Origin: an uncultured Flavobacteriales bacterium
Lineage (GTDB): Bacteria > Bacteroidota > Bacteroidia > Flavobacteriales > BACL11
Assembly (NCBI GenBank): GCA_913063045.1
Contig: CAJXYM010000002.1
Location: 1 to 64,000 of the forward strand
Direction: 5' to 3'
DNA: 64,000 nucleotides
Shown here piece by piece: positions 30,459 to 41,100 of the stretch. Below the pieces are notes generated by a model. That model ran no database searches, was not told the DNA's origin, and saw only the letters and a program-made list of their open reading frames with translations. A program made the position numbers and the translations under genes. Within the stretch, counting starts at the first letter, position 1. Every line of letters begins with the position of its first letter.

Positions 30459-31095
30459 GGAAACCCTTTTTTCTAAAAAGAATAGAGCATTATTAACAGA
30501 TCCTTTAGATGATAATAATCCTGTTACTGTTCAGATACTTGGTATATGCTCTGCTTTGGCAATTACTGTTCAGTTAAAGCCAGCAATTGTAATGGCTCTT
30601 TCAGTATTAGTTGTGTTATCAGTTGCAAATGTTCTAGTTTCTTTAATGAGAAGTTTTATTCCATCTCGAATTAGAATCATTGTTCAATTAGTTGTTATTG
30701 CGACTTTAGTTATCTTGGTTGATGAAGTGTTAAAAGCTTTTCTTTATGATGTTAGTAAGGAATTATCAGTCTTTGTTGGCCTTATTATAACAAACTGTAT
30801 TATAATGGGTAGACTGGAAGCGTTTGCTTTAGCTAACACTCCTTGGAAATCTTTTTTAGATGGTTTAGGTAATGCTTTTGGTTATGGGTGGATACTTATA
30901 TTAGTAGCATTTTTTAGAGAATTATTAGGATCAGGAACCTTATTTGGATATCCTGTTTTAGAAAATTTAGGACTTTATGAATTAGGATATGAAAATAACG
31001 GTATGATGATTTTACCTCCAATGGCATTAATTACAGTAGGTGTAATAATATGGGTTCAAAGAATGAGGAATGATAAATTAATTGAATCAAATTAG
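30451..31095 (+). CDS. nqrD: Na+-translocating NADH:quinone reductase subunit D
   Basis: 214 residues with six membrane helices. [15 protein letters not shown] is the NqrD/E/RnfA/E signature, including the Cys thought to take part in an intramembrane iron-sulfur site. The N-terminal [23 protein letters not shown] is typical of NqrD rather than RnfE. Confidence 0.96.
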   Translation: MAKETLFSKKNRALLTDPLDDNNPVTVQILGICSALAITVQLKPAIVMALSVLVVLSVANVLVSLMRSFIPSRIRIIVQLVVIATLVILVDEVLKAFLYDVSKELSVFVGLIITNCIIMGRLEAFALANTPWKSFLDGLGNAFGYGWILILVAFFRELLGSGTLFGYPVLENLGLYELGYENNGMMILPPMALITVGVIIWVQRMRNDKLIESN

Positions 31096-31100
31096 AAGAT

Positions 31101-31718
31101 ATGCAAGATTTAGCTAATATTTTTATTAAGTCAATTTTTATTGATAATATGGTTTTTGCATATTTTTTAGGAATGTGTTCTTATTTGGCCATTTCTAAGA
31201 CTGTTAAGACCTCCGTAGGTATGGGGTTTGCAGTAATCTTTGTTTTAGGTATTACTGTTCCTTTAAATTATCTTCTAGTTAATTTTGTATTAAACGAAGG
31301 AGCTTTAGTATGGTTACATGCAGATTTTCATGATGTTGATTTAAGTTTCTTGTCGTTTATTATGTTTATTGCCGTTATAGCTTCAATGGTTCAACTTGTT
31401 GAGATGATTGTTGAAAAATTTTCACCATCTTTATATAGTTCGCTTGGAATTTTCCTTCCACTAATTGCAGTAAATTGTGCTATTTTAGGAGGTTCTCTTT
31501 TTATGAAAGAAAGAGCTTATAATAGTATTGTTGAAGCGACTGTATTTGGACTTGGTTCAGGAATAGGATGGTTTTTAGCTATTGTCGGTATAGCAGCGAT
31601 TAGAGAAAAAATTAGATATTCTAACGTTCCCCCTGCATTAAGAGGTCTTGGTATTACTTTTATTATTACGGGTCTAATGGGAATTGCTTTTATGAGTTTT
31701 ATGGGAATCAAATTATAA
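31101..31718 (+). CDS. nqrE: Na+-translocating NADH:quinone reductase subunit E
   Basis: 205 residues with six membrane helices, homologous to NqrD in inverted topology. [21 protein letters not shown] and [15 protein letters not shown] are the family motifs, each with the conserved Cys. It lies 5 bases after nqrD and 4 bases before nqrF. Confidence 0.96.
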   Translation: MQDLANIFIKSIFIDNMVFAYFLGMCSYLAISKTVKTSVGMGFAVIFVLGITVPLNYLLVNFVLNEGALVWLHADFHDVDLSFLSFIMFIAVIASMVQLVEMIVEKFSPSLYSSLGIFLPLIAVNCAILGGSLFMKERAYNSIVEATVFGLGSGIGWFLAIVGIAAIREKIRYSNVPPALRGLGITFIITGLMGIAFMSFMGIKL

Positions 31719-31722
31719 TTAT

Positions 31723-33036
31723 ATGATATTATTAAGTGTATTAAAAATAGCAAGTAGTGTAGCTGTATTCTTATTGTTAATCTTAACTTTAGTTACAATT
31801 TTATTATTTGTTAAAACAAAGCTATCCCCTTCAGGAAAGATAAAAATAATGATAAATGGTGAAAAAGAAATTGAAGTTGATGGTGGAAGTTCTTTATTAA
31901 CTACATTAAGTAATGAAGGTATATTTCTTCCTTCTGCATGTGGTGGTGGTGGAACCTGTGTTCAGTGTACATGTCAAGTTAATTCTGGAGGAGGAGGAAT
32001 TTTACCTACTGAAGAGCCTCATTTTTCAAGAAAAAAAATAGCTGAAAACTGGAGACTTGGTTGTCAAGTTAAAGTTAAAGAAGATATGGATATTGTTATC
32101 CCAGAAGAGGTCTTTGGTGTTAAAGAATGGCAAGCTACGGTTGTTTCAAATTATAATGTAGCTACATATATTAAAGAATTTATTATTGAATTGCCTGAAG
32201 ATATGGATTATATAGCTGGAGGATATATTCAAATAAATATTCCTGAATGTGAAGTTAAATATTCAGAAATGGATGTTACAGCTCATCCACAAGATCATCC
32301 TGGAGAACCTAAAAAGTTTGAAAGTGTATGGGCAGAAGGAAATTTTGCTTTAAGAAATCTTGTTATGAAAAATGATGAGGAAGTTGTTAGAGCTTATTCT
32401 ATGGCTTCTTATCCCGCTGAAGGAAAGAAGGTTATGCTTAACGTTAGAGTTGCAGCTCCTCCTTGGGATAGAGATAAAAATGCTTGGGCAGATATTAACC
32501 CAGGAATTGCTTCTTCTTATATTTTTGGTTTAAAGCCTGGAGATCCTGTTACGATTTCAGGTCCTTACGGTGAATTTTTTATAAATGATACTGAGGCAGA
32601 AATGTTGTATATAGGTGGTGGTGCGGGAATGGCTCCAATGCGTTCACATTTATATGAACTTTTTAAAACTTTAAAAACAGGTAGGAGAGTTACTTTTTGG
32701 TATGGTGGAAGATCTAAAGCTGAATTGTTCTATATCCACTATTTTAGAGATTTAGAAAGAGATTTTCCTAATTTTAAATTTCATTTAGTGCTTTCTGATG
32801 CGTTACCAGAAGATAACTGGGTTGAAAAGAAAGATCTTAGTGATACAGAAGGAGATGGTTTTGTTGGTTTTGTTCATCAGGTTGTTATTGATAAGTTTCT
32901 TACTAAACATGAAGCTCCTGAGGATATCGAATTATATTTCTGTGGACCTCCACTAATGAATCAAGCTGTTATTAAAATGGCTGAGGATTGGGGAATCCCT
33001 GATGAGAATGTTCGTTTTGATGATTTTGGTGGTTAG
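31723..33036 (+). CDS. nqrF: Na+-translocating NADH:quinone reductase subunit F
   Basis: 437 residues. NqrF takes electrons from NADH. One N-terminal helix (about 7-30) anchors it. The 2Fe-2S cysteines are C73, C79, C82 and C114 (ACGGGGTCVQC, RLGCQVKV). FAD binding is shown by RAYSMASYP and NADH binding by YIGGGAGMAPMRSHL, with YFCGPPLMNQAV near the end. All redox motifs are intact, so the complex should be functional. It is the last gene of the operon. Confidence 0.97.
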   Translation: MILLSVLKIASSVAVFLLLILTLVTILLFVKTKLSPSGKIKIMINGEKEIEVDGGSSLLTTLSNEGIFLPSACGGGGTCVQCTCQVNSGGGGILPTEEPHFSRKKIAENWRLGCQVKVKEDMDIVIPEEVFGVKEWQATVVSNYNVATYIKEFIIELPEDMDYIAGGYIQINIPECEVKYSEMDVTAHPQDHPGEPKKFESVWAEGNFALRNLVMKNDEEVVRAYSMASYPAEGKKVMLNVRVAAPPWDRDKNAWADINPGIASSYIFGLKPGDPVTISGPYGEFFINDTEAEMLYIGGGAGMAPMRSHLYELFKTLKTGRRVTFWYGGRSKAELFYIHYFRDLERDFPNFKFHLVLSDALPEDNWVEKKDLSDTEGDGFVGFVHQVVIDKFLTKHEAPEDIELYFCGPPLMNQAVIKMAEDWGIPDENVRFDDFGG

Positions 33037-33094
33037 GATAAGTTAAAAATATATTCTTATTATCTTTTCTTGGAACCATTTAAAAGGCTAGATT

Positions 33095-33934
33095 TTATTT
33101 TATTATCTTTTTTGAAAATTCTATAATTTTCACACATTCTATAGCTTCTTTAACATCATGTACTCTTAAAAATTTTGCTCCTTTTAATAGGCTCATTGTA
33201 TTTATCACTGTAGTGCCATTTAAAGCTTGATCAGCATTTGTTTTTAATAAATTATAAATCATTGATTTTCTTGATGCTCCTATTAAGATTGGATATTTTA
33301 AACTATGAATATTTTGAATATTTTGAATGATTTGATAATTATGCTCTAATGTTTTTCCAAAACCTAGACCTGGGTCAAGTATTATTTTATTAAAACCACC
33401 AGCTTCTAATATTTTAATTTTTTTTTCAAAATAACTATTTATATCATTAATGATATTTAAATATTTTGGGTTTTCTTGCATATTAATAGGTTTCCCTTTC
33501 ATATGCATCATTATGTAAGGAACATTTAACCTTATAATAGTTTTTAACATATTAACATCTAATTCTCCCGCTGATATGTCATTTATTATATGAGCTCCAT
33601 TTTTAACACAAATTTCTGCTACTTTAGACCTAAAGGTATCAATTGATATAATAAGTTCTCTTTTACACTCTTTTACAATCTTTATTGCATTTAAAAGTAT
33701 TTCTATTTCCTTTTTTTCTGATATAGGAGTTGATCCTGGTTTAGATGAGCATGCTCCAATATCTATGATTTTAGCTCCTTCTTTATGAATTTTTTTTACT
33801 CTATTAATTATTTCATTTGATGTCAAGTATTTTCCTCCATCATAAAAAGAATCGGTAGTAATATTTAAAACACCTATTACTATTGGTGTTGAAAAATCAA
33901 TTAAATTACATTCAAATTTTGTTGTTCTTGACAA
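33095..33934 (-). CDS. folP: Dihydropteroate synthase
   Basis: 279 residues if the TTG at 33932-33934 is the start, giving N-terminus MSRTTKFECNLIDFSTP. This matches the usual folP start about 12 residues before GVLNITTDSFYDGG. A longer frame reaching 34066 would overlap the divergent DUF1599 gene by 88 bases and adds an unlikely sequence. The enzyme joins p-aminobenzoate to the pterin for folate. Motifs are VLNITTDSFYDGG, DIGACSSKPGS (family: DIGGESTRPG), IDTFRSKVAE, NDISAGE and LDPGLGFGKT, plus the C-terminal RVHDV. It is divergent from DUF1599. Confidence 0.9.
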   Translation of the reverse strand: MSRTTKFECNLIDFSTPIVIGVLNITTDSFYDGGKYLTSNEIINRVKKIHKEGAKIIDIGACSSKPGSTPISEKKEIEILLNAIKIVKECKRELIISIDTFRSKVAEICVKNGAHIINDISAGELDVNMLKTIIRLNVPYIMMHMKGKPINMQENPKYLNIINDINSYFEKKIKILEAGGFNKIILDPGLGFGKTLEHNYQIIQNIQNIHSLKYPILIGASRKSMIYNLLKTNADQALNGTTVINTMSLLKGAKFLRVHDVKEAIECVKIIEFSKKIIK

Positions 33935-33978
33935 TTGAAAAAGTTTATTTTTAACTATTAATTTTTTTAAATTATAAA

Positions 33979-34518
33979 ATGAATAATACCTTATTAGAAT
34001 ATGATTCAATAATAAAGAAATGTGAGGACATTTTTGCAAACAAAATGAAAGATTATGGAAGTGCATGGAGAATTCTTAGAATTAGCTCACTAACTGATCA
34101 AATCTTTATAAAAGCGCAAAGAATTAGAAACATTGAAAGTAAAGGGGTAATGAAGGTTGATGAAGGTATTTTTAATGAATTTGTTGGAATTGTTAATTAT
34201 GCTATAATTGGTCTTATTCAGTTAGATTTAGGAGTTTCTGAACAATCAGAAGATTTAGAGTTTCAATCTGTGATGAAAATGTTTAGTAAACAAACTTTTA
34301 TTTCTAAAAATCTTATGATTGATAAAAACCATGATTACGGAGAAGCATGGAGAGATATGAGAGTTAGTTCATTAACGGACTTAATTCTACAGAAATTACT
34401 TCGTGTTAAGCAAATCGAAGATAATAACGGAAATACTTTAATATCTGAAGGAGTTGATGCTAATTATCTAGATATGCTTAACTACGCTGTTTTTGCATTA
34501 ATTAAACTTAGTAAATAA
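33979..34518 (+). CDS. DUF1599 protein with internal duplication
   Basis: 179 residues made of two copies of one helical unit: residues about 12-84 and 105-177. The matched cores are KDYGSAWRILRISSLTDQIF and HDYGEAWRDMRVSSLTDLIL, and each ends in a similar helix (NYAIIGLIQLDL, NYAVFALIKLSK). DUF1599 is also called nucleotide modification associated domain 1. Members are conserved beside folP in Flavobacteria, but no activity is proven to my knowledge. The duplicated DYGxAWR/SLTD segment likely forms a ligand site. Confidence 0.88.
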   Translation: MNNTLLEYDSIIKKCEDIFANKMKDYGSAWRILRISSLTDQIFIKAQRIRNIESKGVMKVDEGIFNEFVGIVNYAIIGLIQLDLGVSEQSEDLEFQSVMKMFSKQTFISKNLMIDKNHDYGEAWRDMRVSSLTDLILQKLLRVKQIEDNNGNTLISEGVDANYLDMLNYAVFALIKLSK

Positions 34519-34521
34519 ATT

Positions 34522-35460
34522 ATGAATTCATTTAAAGAAAAATTACCTTTTATTGCACGTGTTGTAATATCATTATTATTTTTATTATCAGCATTCGCAA
34601 AATTATATCCTACTCCGTTATATGGGATAACTAAAGTATTTGAAGAAGGTCAATTGATTCCTATGGGCTTTAGTAATGACTTAGTTCCTTTTATTTCAAG
34701 ATTAATTATTGGTTTTGAATTTTTTATTGCTTTTGCAATTCTTCAATTTAATTATTTAAAAAAGTTAGTTGTTCCATCAACAATATTACTTCTTCTAATT
34801 TTTAGCGTTGATTTATCAATTGATATTTTTATTGGTAACACTGATAATTGTGGATGTTTTGGTCAACTGATTCCTATGACACCTATTGAGGCTTTAATTA
34901 AAAATATATTAACAATACTATTGTTGTTTTATATTTATAAAAATGTTGAAGACAAGAAATCAAGTAGTTTCCTTTTATTATTAAGTTCATATTCTATTAT
35001 ATTAGTATTAATGTTTGCATTACTTCCGATTCCATCAAATAGTGTAGCAAAACAAACATCCTCATTTTCATCTTATGTTATAGATGATTTTAATATTAAT
35101 GATGGAGAAAAAATATTATGTTTTTTTGATGCTGGTTGTGAACATTGTATGGATGCTGCTAAATCATTAACACAAATTTCTAGCTCAGTTACTGACTTTC
35201 CTAATGTTCATATTGTTTTTTCTGATACTGAAGAAGCAAAAATACCTGAATTCTTAGAATATGCTGGCTATAATTATTCTTATCAAATAATAGAATTTTA
35301 TAATCCCGACGATCCAGTAAATAGTTATTTAGAGATTTTAGGTTTTGAATTTGAAAACCCCGTTGTTATTTATTTGAAAAATGGTAATCAAATGAGGTTT
35401 TTTGATGGCACTGGGTCAAATCAATTTATTGAAGATGATTTTAAAGATATTTTTAAATAA
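34522..35460 (+). CDS. DoxX/MauE-like membrane protein fused to a thioredoxin-like domain (BT_3928 type)
   Basis: 312 residues. Residues 1-170 hold four to five membrane helices of the DoxX/MauE type with the CGCFGQ motif at about 110-115. Residues about 190-310 form a thioredoxin-like domain with CEHC at 206-209 (FFDAGCEHCMDAAKSL). The pairing suggests thiol-disulfide transfer at the periplasmic face. BT_3928-family proteins with this order are widespread in Bacteroidota. The gene is 3 bases after DUF1599. Confidence 0.85.
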   Translation: MNSFKEKLPFIARVVISLLFLLSAFAKLYPTPLYGITKVFEEGQLIPMGFSNDLVPFISRLIIGFEFFIAFAILQFNYLKKLVVPSTILLLLIFSVDLSIDIFIGNTDNCGCFGQLIPMTPIEALIKNILTILLLFYIYKNVEDKKSSSFLLLLSSYSIILVLMFALLPIPSNSVAKQTSSFSSYVIDDFNINDGEKILCFFDAGCEHCMDAAKSLTQISSSVTDFPNVHIVFSDTEEAKIPEFLEYAGYNYSYQIIEFYNPDDPVNSYLEILGFEFENPVVIYLKNGNQMRFFDGTGSNQFIEDDFKDIFK

Positions 35461-35473
35461 ACCATTATTGTAA

Positions 35474-36553
35474 TTGTTTAATTATTTATTAAAAAAAATT
35501 TATTATTCTACTCTTGTAATTTTTGGAGTTTTAACTATTGTATTTTTTTTATTTAATGTATTGCCAGGTGACCCTGCTAGAATGATGTTAGATAAGAGGG
35601 AAGACTCTAAACAACTGCAAGTTATTAAACAAAAATATGGTTTTGATAGACCATTACTTGAACAATATATTTTATATTTAAATGATGTTCTTCCAATTTC
35701 TATTCATAATACCGTTAATGATCAGGCGTTCACTTTTTTAAATGAAAAAAAATATAATTTTGTTAAGATTTTTCAAATAAAAGAAAGAGCTCTTGTACTT
35801 AAAGTTCCATATCTGCGAACTTCATTCGCTAAAAATGGAGAAAGTGTCACAAAAATAATATCCACAACTTTTCCTAACACATTTATTTTAGCTGTATCCT
35901 CTATTTTATTTGCATTAATTTTTGGGCTGTTTTTTGGAGTGATTAGTGCTTTAAATAAGAATTCTATTTTTGATAAAGTTATTTTATACTTTTCAGTTAT
36001 GGGAATGGCATTACCCTCTTTCTTTAGTTCTATAATTGTTGCTTGGGTGTTTGGTTATTTATTGCAGAATTATACGGGACTTAATATGTATGGAAGTTTA
36101 TTTGAAATTGATGATTATGGTATTTCTCATTCCTTAGCTTTAAAAAACCTTATTCTTCCAGCATTTACTCTAGGTATTAGGCCATTAGCTGTAATCATCC
36201 AACTTAGTAGAAATTCACTTTTAGATGTTTTATCTATGGACTATATTAGGACAGCTCATGCAAAAGGATTAAGTAAGTATTTAGTTATATTTAAACATGC
36301 TCTAAGGAACTCTTTAAATCCTGTTATAACAGCGGTTTCTGGTTGGTTTGCATCTCTATTAGCAGGTGCAGTTTTTGTAGAATATATATTTGCTTGGAAT
36401 GGTTTAGGTAAAGAAATTGTTGATGCTCTAAATAATATGGATTTACCAGTTGTTATGGGGTCTGTATTATTTATTTCTTTAATATTTGTAGTTATTAATA
36501 TATTAGTAGACTTAATATATGTGATGGTTGATCCACGTATTAAAATTGAATAA
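35474..36553 (+). CDS. Orphan DppB/OppB-type ABC transporter permease
   Basis: 359 residues with six membrane helices. It begins with TTG (MFNYLLKKIYYSTLVIFG). FNVLPGDPARMM and YGFDRPLLEQY are the DppB N-terminal motifs, and the EAA loop is DYIRTAHAKGLSKYLVIFKHALRN. AGAVFVEYIFAWNGLGKE is also typical. Residues about 80-125 (periplasmic) are longer than in ordinary DppB. No ATPase, second permease or substrate-binding gene is nearby, so partners must be elsewhere. Substrate (peptide, nickel or other) cannot be told. Confidence 0.85.
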   Translation: MFNYLLKKIYYSTLVIFGVLTIVFFLFNVLPGDPARMMLDKREDSKQLQVIKQKYGFDRPLLEQYILYLNDVLPISIHNTVNDQAFTFLNEKKYNFVKIFQIKERALVLKVPYLRTSFAKNGESVTKIISTTFPNTFILAVSSILFALIFGLFFGVISALNKNSIFDKVILYFSVMGMALPSFFSSIIVAWVFGYLLQNYTGLNMYGSLFEIDDYGISHSLALKNLILPAFTLGIRPLAVIIQLSRNSLLDVLSMDYIRTAHAKGLSKYLVIFKHALRNSLNPVITAVSGWFASLLAGAVFVEYIFAWNGLGKEIVDALNNMDLPVVMGSVLFISLIFVVINILVDLIYVMVDPRIKIE

Positions 36554-36557
36554 AATT

Positions 36558-37313
36558 ATGAGAAAAAAAATTGTAGCTGGTAACTGGAAAATGAATCTAA
36601 ATAAGAATGATTCTGAAGATTTAGTAAACAATATTTTAAATCATTTAGATGATAATTTTTCTCCACAGATTATTTTTGCTCCCCCATATCTATTTCTAAA
36701 TAATGTTATTGAATTATGTAAGAACAAAAATAATATTTTCGTTTCGTCACAAGATTGTAGCGCTTATACTGATGGTGCTTTTACTGGAGAGGTTTCTGCT
36801 AAAATGATTAGTTCTTATGATATTTCTCATGTTATTATAGGTCACTCTGAGAGAAGAAAGAACTTTAATGAGACAAATGATATTTTAAATCATAAAATTA
36901 ATCAAGCAATTAATAATCATTTAAATGTTATTTTTTGTTGTGGAGAAACTTTGTCTGATAGAAATAATGGCTTGTATTTTGACGTTATCTCTGATCAGTT
37001 ATTATCAACCGTTTTAAGTTTAGATAAAAGCAAATTTTCTAATATAATAATTGCTTATGAACCAATATGGGCTATTGGAACAGGAGTTACTGCAACTGCA
37101 GATCAGGCTCAGGAAGTGCATGCACACATAAGACGAATAATTAAAGATAAGTATGGAGATGCTATATCAAATAAAACATCAATTATTTACGGAGGCAGTT
37201 GCAAGCCAGCAAATGCTAAAGAGATCTTTTCTCAAGATGATATTGATGGAGGTTTAATAGGTGGAGCATCATTAAACTATAAAGATTTTATTTCAATAAT
37301 AAAAGCATTTTAA
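36558..37313 (+). CDS. tpiA: Triosephosphate isomerase
   Basis: 251 residues from the ATG at 36558 (MRKKIVAGNWKMN), 4 bases after the permease stop. It interconverts dihydroxyacetone phosphate and glyceraldehyde 3-phosphate. Catalytic residues are K11, H96 (IIGHSERR) and E168 (AYEPIWAIGTG). YGGSCKPANAKE binds phosphate. The stop overlaps the prmA ATG by one base (TAATG). Confidence 0.97.
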   Translation: MRKKIVAGNWKMNLNKNDSEDLVNNILNHLDDNFSPQIIFAPPYLFLNNVIELCKNKNNIFVSSQDCSAYTDGAFTGEVSAKMISSYDISHVIIGHSERRKNFNETNDILNHKINQAINNHLNVIFCCGETLSDRNNGLYFDVISDQLLSTVLSLDKSKFSNIIIAYEPIWAIGTGVTATADQAQEVHAHIRRIIKDKYGDAISNKTSIIYGGSCKPANAKEIFSQDDIDGGLIGGASLNYKDFISIIKAF

Positions 37314-38143
37314 TGGACTATATAGAACTTGAAATAGAATTAGATCCTATCCAGCCATATGGAGATATTTTAGTTGCTCAGTTAAATGAAATAAATTTTG
37401 AGACCTTTACTTTTGATAAAAACCTTTTAAAATGTTATGTTCAACTAGATTCTTTTAATAAAGATCAGTGTCTTGATATTATTTCTTCAGTTTCTTCTCA
37501 AGTTAAACTGCAATATTTTTTTAAAGTTATTAAACAGGAAAATTGGAATGCCAAATGGGAGAAAAGTTTTGAGCCAGTACAAATAAATTCTCAATGTGTA
37601 ATAAGAGCTGATTTTCATAACTCTAATAGTGATATAAAACATGAAATAATTATCACACCAAAAATGTCTTTTGGAACTGGACATCATGAAACAACATTTT
37701 TAGTTATAAATGAATTATTTAATATTAACCTTAAATGCATGAAGGTTTTAGATATGGGTTCTGGCACTGGAGTGCTTGCTATAATTTGCTCAAAATTAGG
37801 TGCTGATACTGTCTTAGGGATTGATATTGATGAATGGGCATATAAAAACTCAATAGAAAATTCTATGCTTAACAATGTAGAAAATATAGAATTTGTTTTA
37901 GGAGATGTTGACAAGATTGGTAATAAAAAATTCGATGTTGTGATTGCAAATATTAATAGAAATATTATTCTTAGAGATCTTCATCTTTATTTTAAAAAAT
38001 TAATCAAAGGCGGGAAATTAATTATTAGTGGCTTTTTAGAAGAAGATCTTAAATTAGTTTTAAATACTGCAAAAAATATAGGGTTTCAACTTATTAATAA
38101 AAAAAATAAAAATAAATGGTTAATGTTTCATTTGGAAAAATAA
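37313..38143 (+). CDS. prmA: Ribosomal protein L11 methyltransferase
   Basis: 276 residues. It methylates L11, encoded at 13412 in this window. The N-terminal substrate-recognition domain (1-110) includes QENWNAKWEKSFEPVQ. The SAM site is VLDMGSGTGVLAI, with PKMSFGTGHHETT before it and VIANINRNI (N-[IV]-N variant) after it. It is joined to tpiA by a one-base overlap, and it overlaps the next gene by 28 bases. Confidence 0.94.
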   Translation: MDYIELEIELDPIQPYGDILVAQLNEINFETFTFDKNLLKCYVQLDSFNKDQCLDIISSVSSQVKLQYFFKVIKQENWNAKWEKSFEPVQINSQCVIRADFHNSNSDIKHEIIITPKMSFGTGHHETTFLVINELFNINLKCMKVLDMGSGTGVLAIICSKLGADTVLGIDIDEWAYKNSIENSMLNNVENIEFVLGDVDKIGNKKFDVVIANINRNIILRDLHLYFKKLIKGGKLIISGFLEEDLKLVLNTAKNIGFQLINKKNKNKWLMFHLEK

Positions 38144-41100
38144 AAATATTTCTTTTTTTACTTACAGTTTTTTGTTTTTTTTCTGTGAAGTCTCAGAACA
38201 AAATCACTAAGTTTTCTGAGGACTTTAATCTATTTGTTGATGAGTTAAGTATTGTAATGAATGCATCAGACAATTCGGATTTAAAAGACACATATAAATC
38301 TTTCAAAAAGATTTCTAAATCAAATAGCTTTAGTGAAGATCAAAAGAAAAATATTATTGATATCGCAAATTTAATGTTAAAAAAGAGGCTTAAAGCTAAG
38401 CCATATTTTAATGAGTTTCTTGTATCCTTATCTTCTGTGAAATTGCAAAACAAGGGAAGCTCTTATGTTGATAATTGGTTGTTAATTAATTTTCAAGTTT
38501 TAAAGAAATTGCCAGCTAAAAAATTACTTATGTTTTTTTATTTTACATCAGATCTTGCTAAAAATAATATTATTAGAAGTACTAAAACAACTACTTGGAG
38601 TATTTCTAATGAAAATTATTCTTTTGCAATTAATGATCAAGGCCCATATGTTGTTTTTTCTTCTTCTTGTCAATTGACATGTATGTCAAATGGAGATAAG
38701 TTAACTGTTTTGGAAACTAAGGGGAGTTATTTTCCAATTATAAATAAATGGATTGGTTTTGGAGGTAAAATGGATTGGTCCAAAAAGTTGCTTTCCCCTG
38801 ATTCTATTTTTGTTCAGTTAAATAATTACGAAATTGATACAAGGACTACTACAATAAAAGCGGATTCCGTTTCTTTTAATAATAAAATTATGTTTAAAAA
38901 TATTATTAAAGGTGTCTTTATTGATAAGATATCTAAAGGTAAACAAGTTAATAATTATCCAAAATTTACGTCATACAGCAAGGAGATAACAATTAAGAAT
39001 ATATACTCAAATGTAGATTATCGAGGAGGGTATAAGCTTCAGGGTAAAGATTTTATTGCTGATGGTGGGAAATTTGCTCAAGCAAAGATAATTTTCAATA
39101 AAAACGGTAAAATTCTTTTTGTCGCAAACGCTAATAAATTTATACTTGGAGGTGATAATATTAAATCTCCTAATGTTGGTATAAAAATATTTTTTGATAA
39201 TGATTCTTTATATCATGGAAATTTGAAGTTTTCATTTGATAATATTAATAGAAAACTACAATTAATTAGCAATAGTAAAGAAAGTGTTGGTGCTCCGATG
39301 TTAAATACTTACCACCAGCTTAATATGAATTTTGAATTATTACAATGGAATATTGATGAAAGTATTATGACTTTTGGATCTCTTCCAGGTACCTCAGAAT
39401 CAGTTGTGAATTTTGAGTCTGTAGATATGTATCTTGAAAGTCGTTTTGATCAATTGCAGGGAATTGATCAAATTCATCCCTTGATTCTTATTATGAATTA
39501 TATTGAAGCTAAACAAGAAACCCAATTTTTTGTTGAAGATTTTGCTAAATATGTAAGGTTTCCACTAGTGCAAATACAGCATTATTTAATGGATTTAGCA
39601 AATAAGGGTTTTCTTTTTTATGATTTTTCAGAAGAGAGAATTACAGTCCTACCAAGTTTAAAAAGGTATGTATTAGCAAAATCTAAACAGGGTGATTATG
39701 ATGTTATTCAATTTAATTCTAAGATATCTAGTCCTGCAAATCTAATTGTTAATGCTGTGCTTGATATTGAGACAAAAGATTTAATTATTCGAGGTTTAAA
39801 TAGTATTGCTGTTAGTGATTCTCAGAAAGTTATTTTTTACCCTAATGGCGGAGAGATAAAGATTTTAAAGGATAGAGACTTTATTTTTAGTGGAAGAATA
39901 TTTGCTGGTAATGGCAGAATCAATTTATATGGTAAAGATTTTAATTTTAAATACCAAGATTTTAAAGTTGATCTACAAAAGATTGATTCTGTTCAATTAT
40001 CTGTTCCTATTCTTCCCATTGAATTAGATATGTATAATAATGAGAAATTGACTCGAGTTAAAACTGTTATAGAAGCTGTAACTGGTGAAATTGTAATAGA
40101 TCACCCTTCTAATAAGTCTGGTTTAAGAAAAGAGAATTTCCCTGAATTTCCAATATTTAAAAGTTATAATGATTCTTACGTCTATTACGATCAGCCAAGT
40201 GTTTATGACGGTGTATATAAAAGAGATAATTTTTCTTTTCATATTTTACCATTTGAAATTGATAGTATTGAGAATTATACAAGTAATGGATTATGGTTCG
40301 CAGGTACCTTTGAGTCAGGTGGGATATTCCCCGTGTTCAAGGATACTTTAAAAATGCAAAAAGATTACTCTCTAGGATTTACCAGAGAAACTCCAGATAA
40401 AGGATTTGATATTTACAATGGTAAAGCAAAATACTTTAACACCATTAATTTAAGTCATAATGGGCTAAAAGGGTCGGGTAGATTAGATTATTTAACCTCA
40501 ACAACATATGTTAAGGAGATGATATTTTTTCCAGATTCTTCAAATATTTTAGCAAATACCTTTTTATTGGATCAAGTTTCTGACGGAATTGAGTTTCCTT
40601 CAGTGAGAAATACCACTTCATATGCTCATTACCAACCATATTTAAACAAAATGAGGATTGCTTCTTTAGATAATAAATTTAATTTTTATGATAGTCTGGC
40701 TACTTTTGAAGGAGAGATACTTTTACAGCCAATAGGATTAACTGGAGGAGGTGTTATGAAATTAGATTTAGCAGAAATATCTTCTGAACTGTTTTCGTAT
40801 AACTCTACATGGTTTAAGGCAGATGTTGCAGATCTACAGGTTTTTGAAAAAAATGGTGATCTTGCATTTTTAGCAAATAATTTAAGAACAAATATTGATT
40901 TTCCATCTAGAGAAGGTTTGTTTTTTTCAAATGGATTAGGGTCTTATGTTACCTTACCTGCTAATCAATTTATCTGCTATATTGATAAATTAGAATGGAA
41001 AATGGATGAGCAAAAGCTTAAACTAAGCCAATCAAATGAAACTAAAAATAATGGATCAAGATTTATCTCAATCCATCCTAATCAAGATTCTCTAACTTTT

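Noticed and set aside
33935-34066. N-terminal extension of folP to an ATG inside DUF1599
   Set aside because: It overlaps a well-supported divergent gene and adds a sequence unlike FolP; a TTG gives the normal N-terminus.
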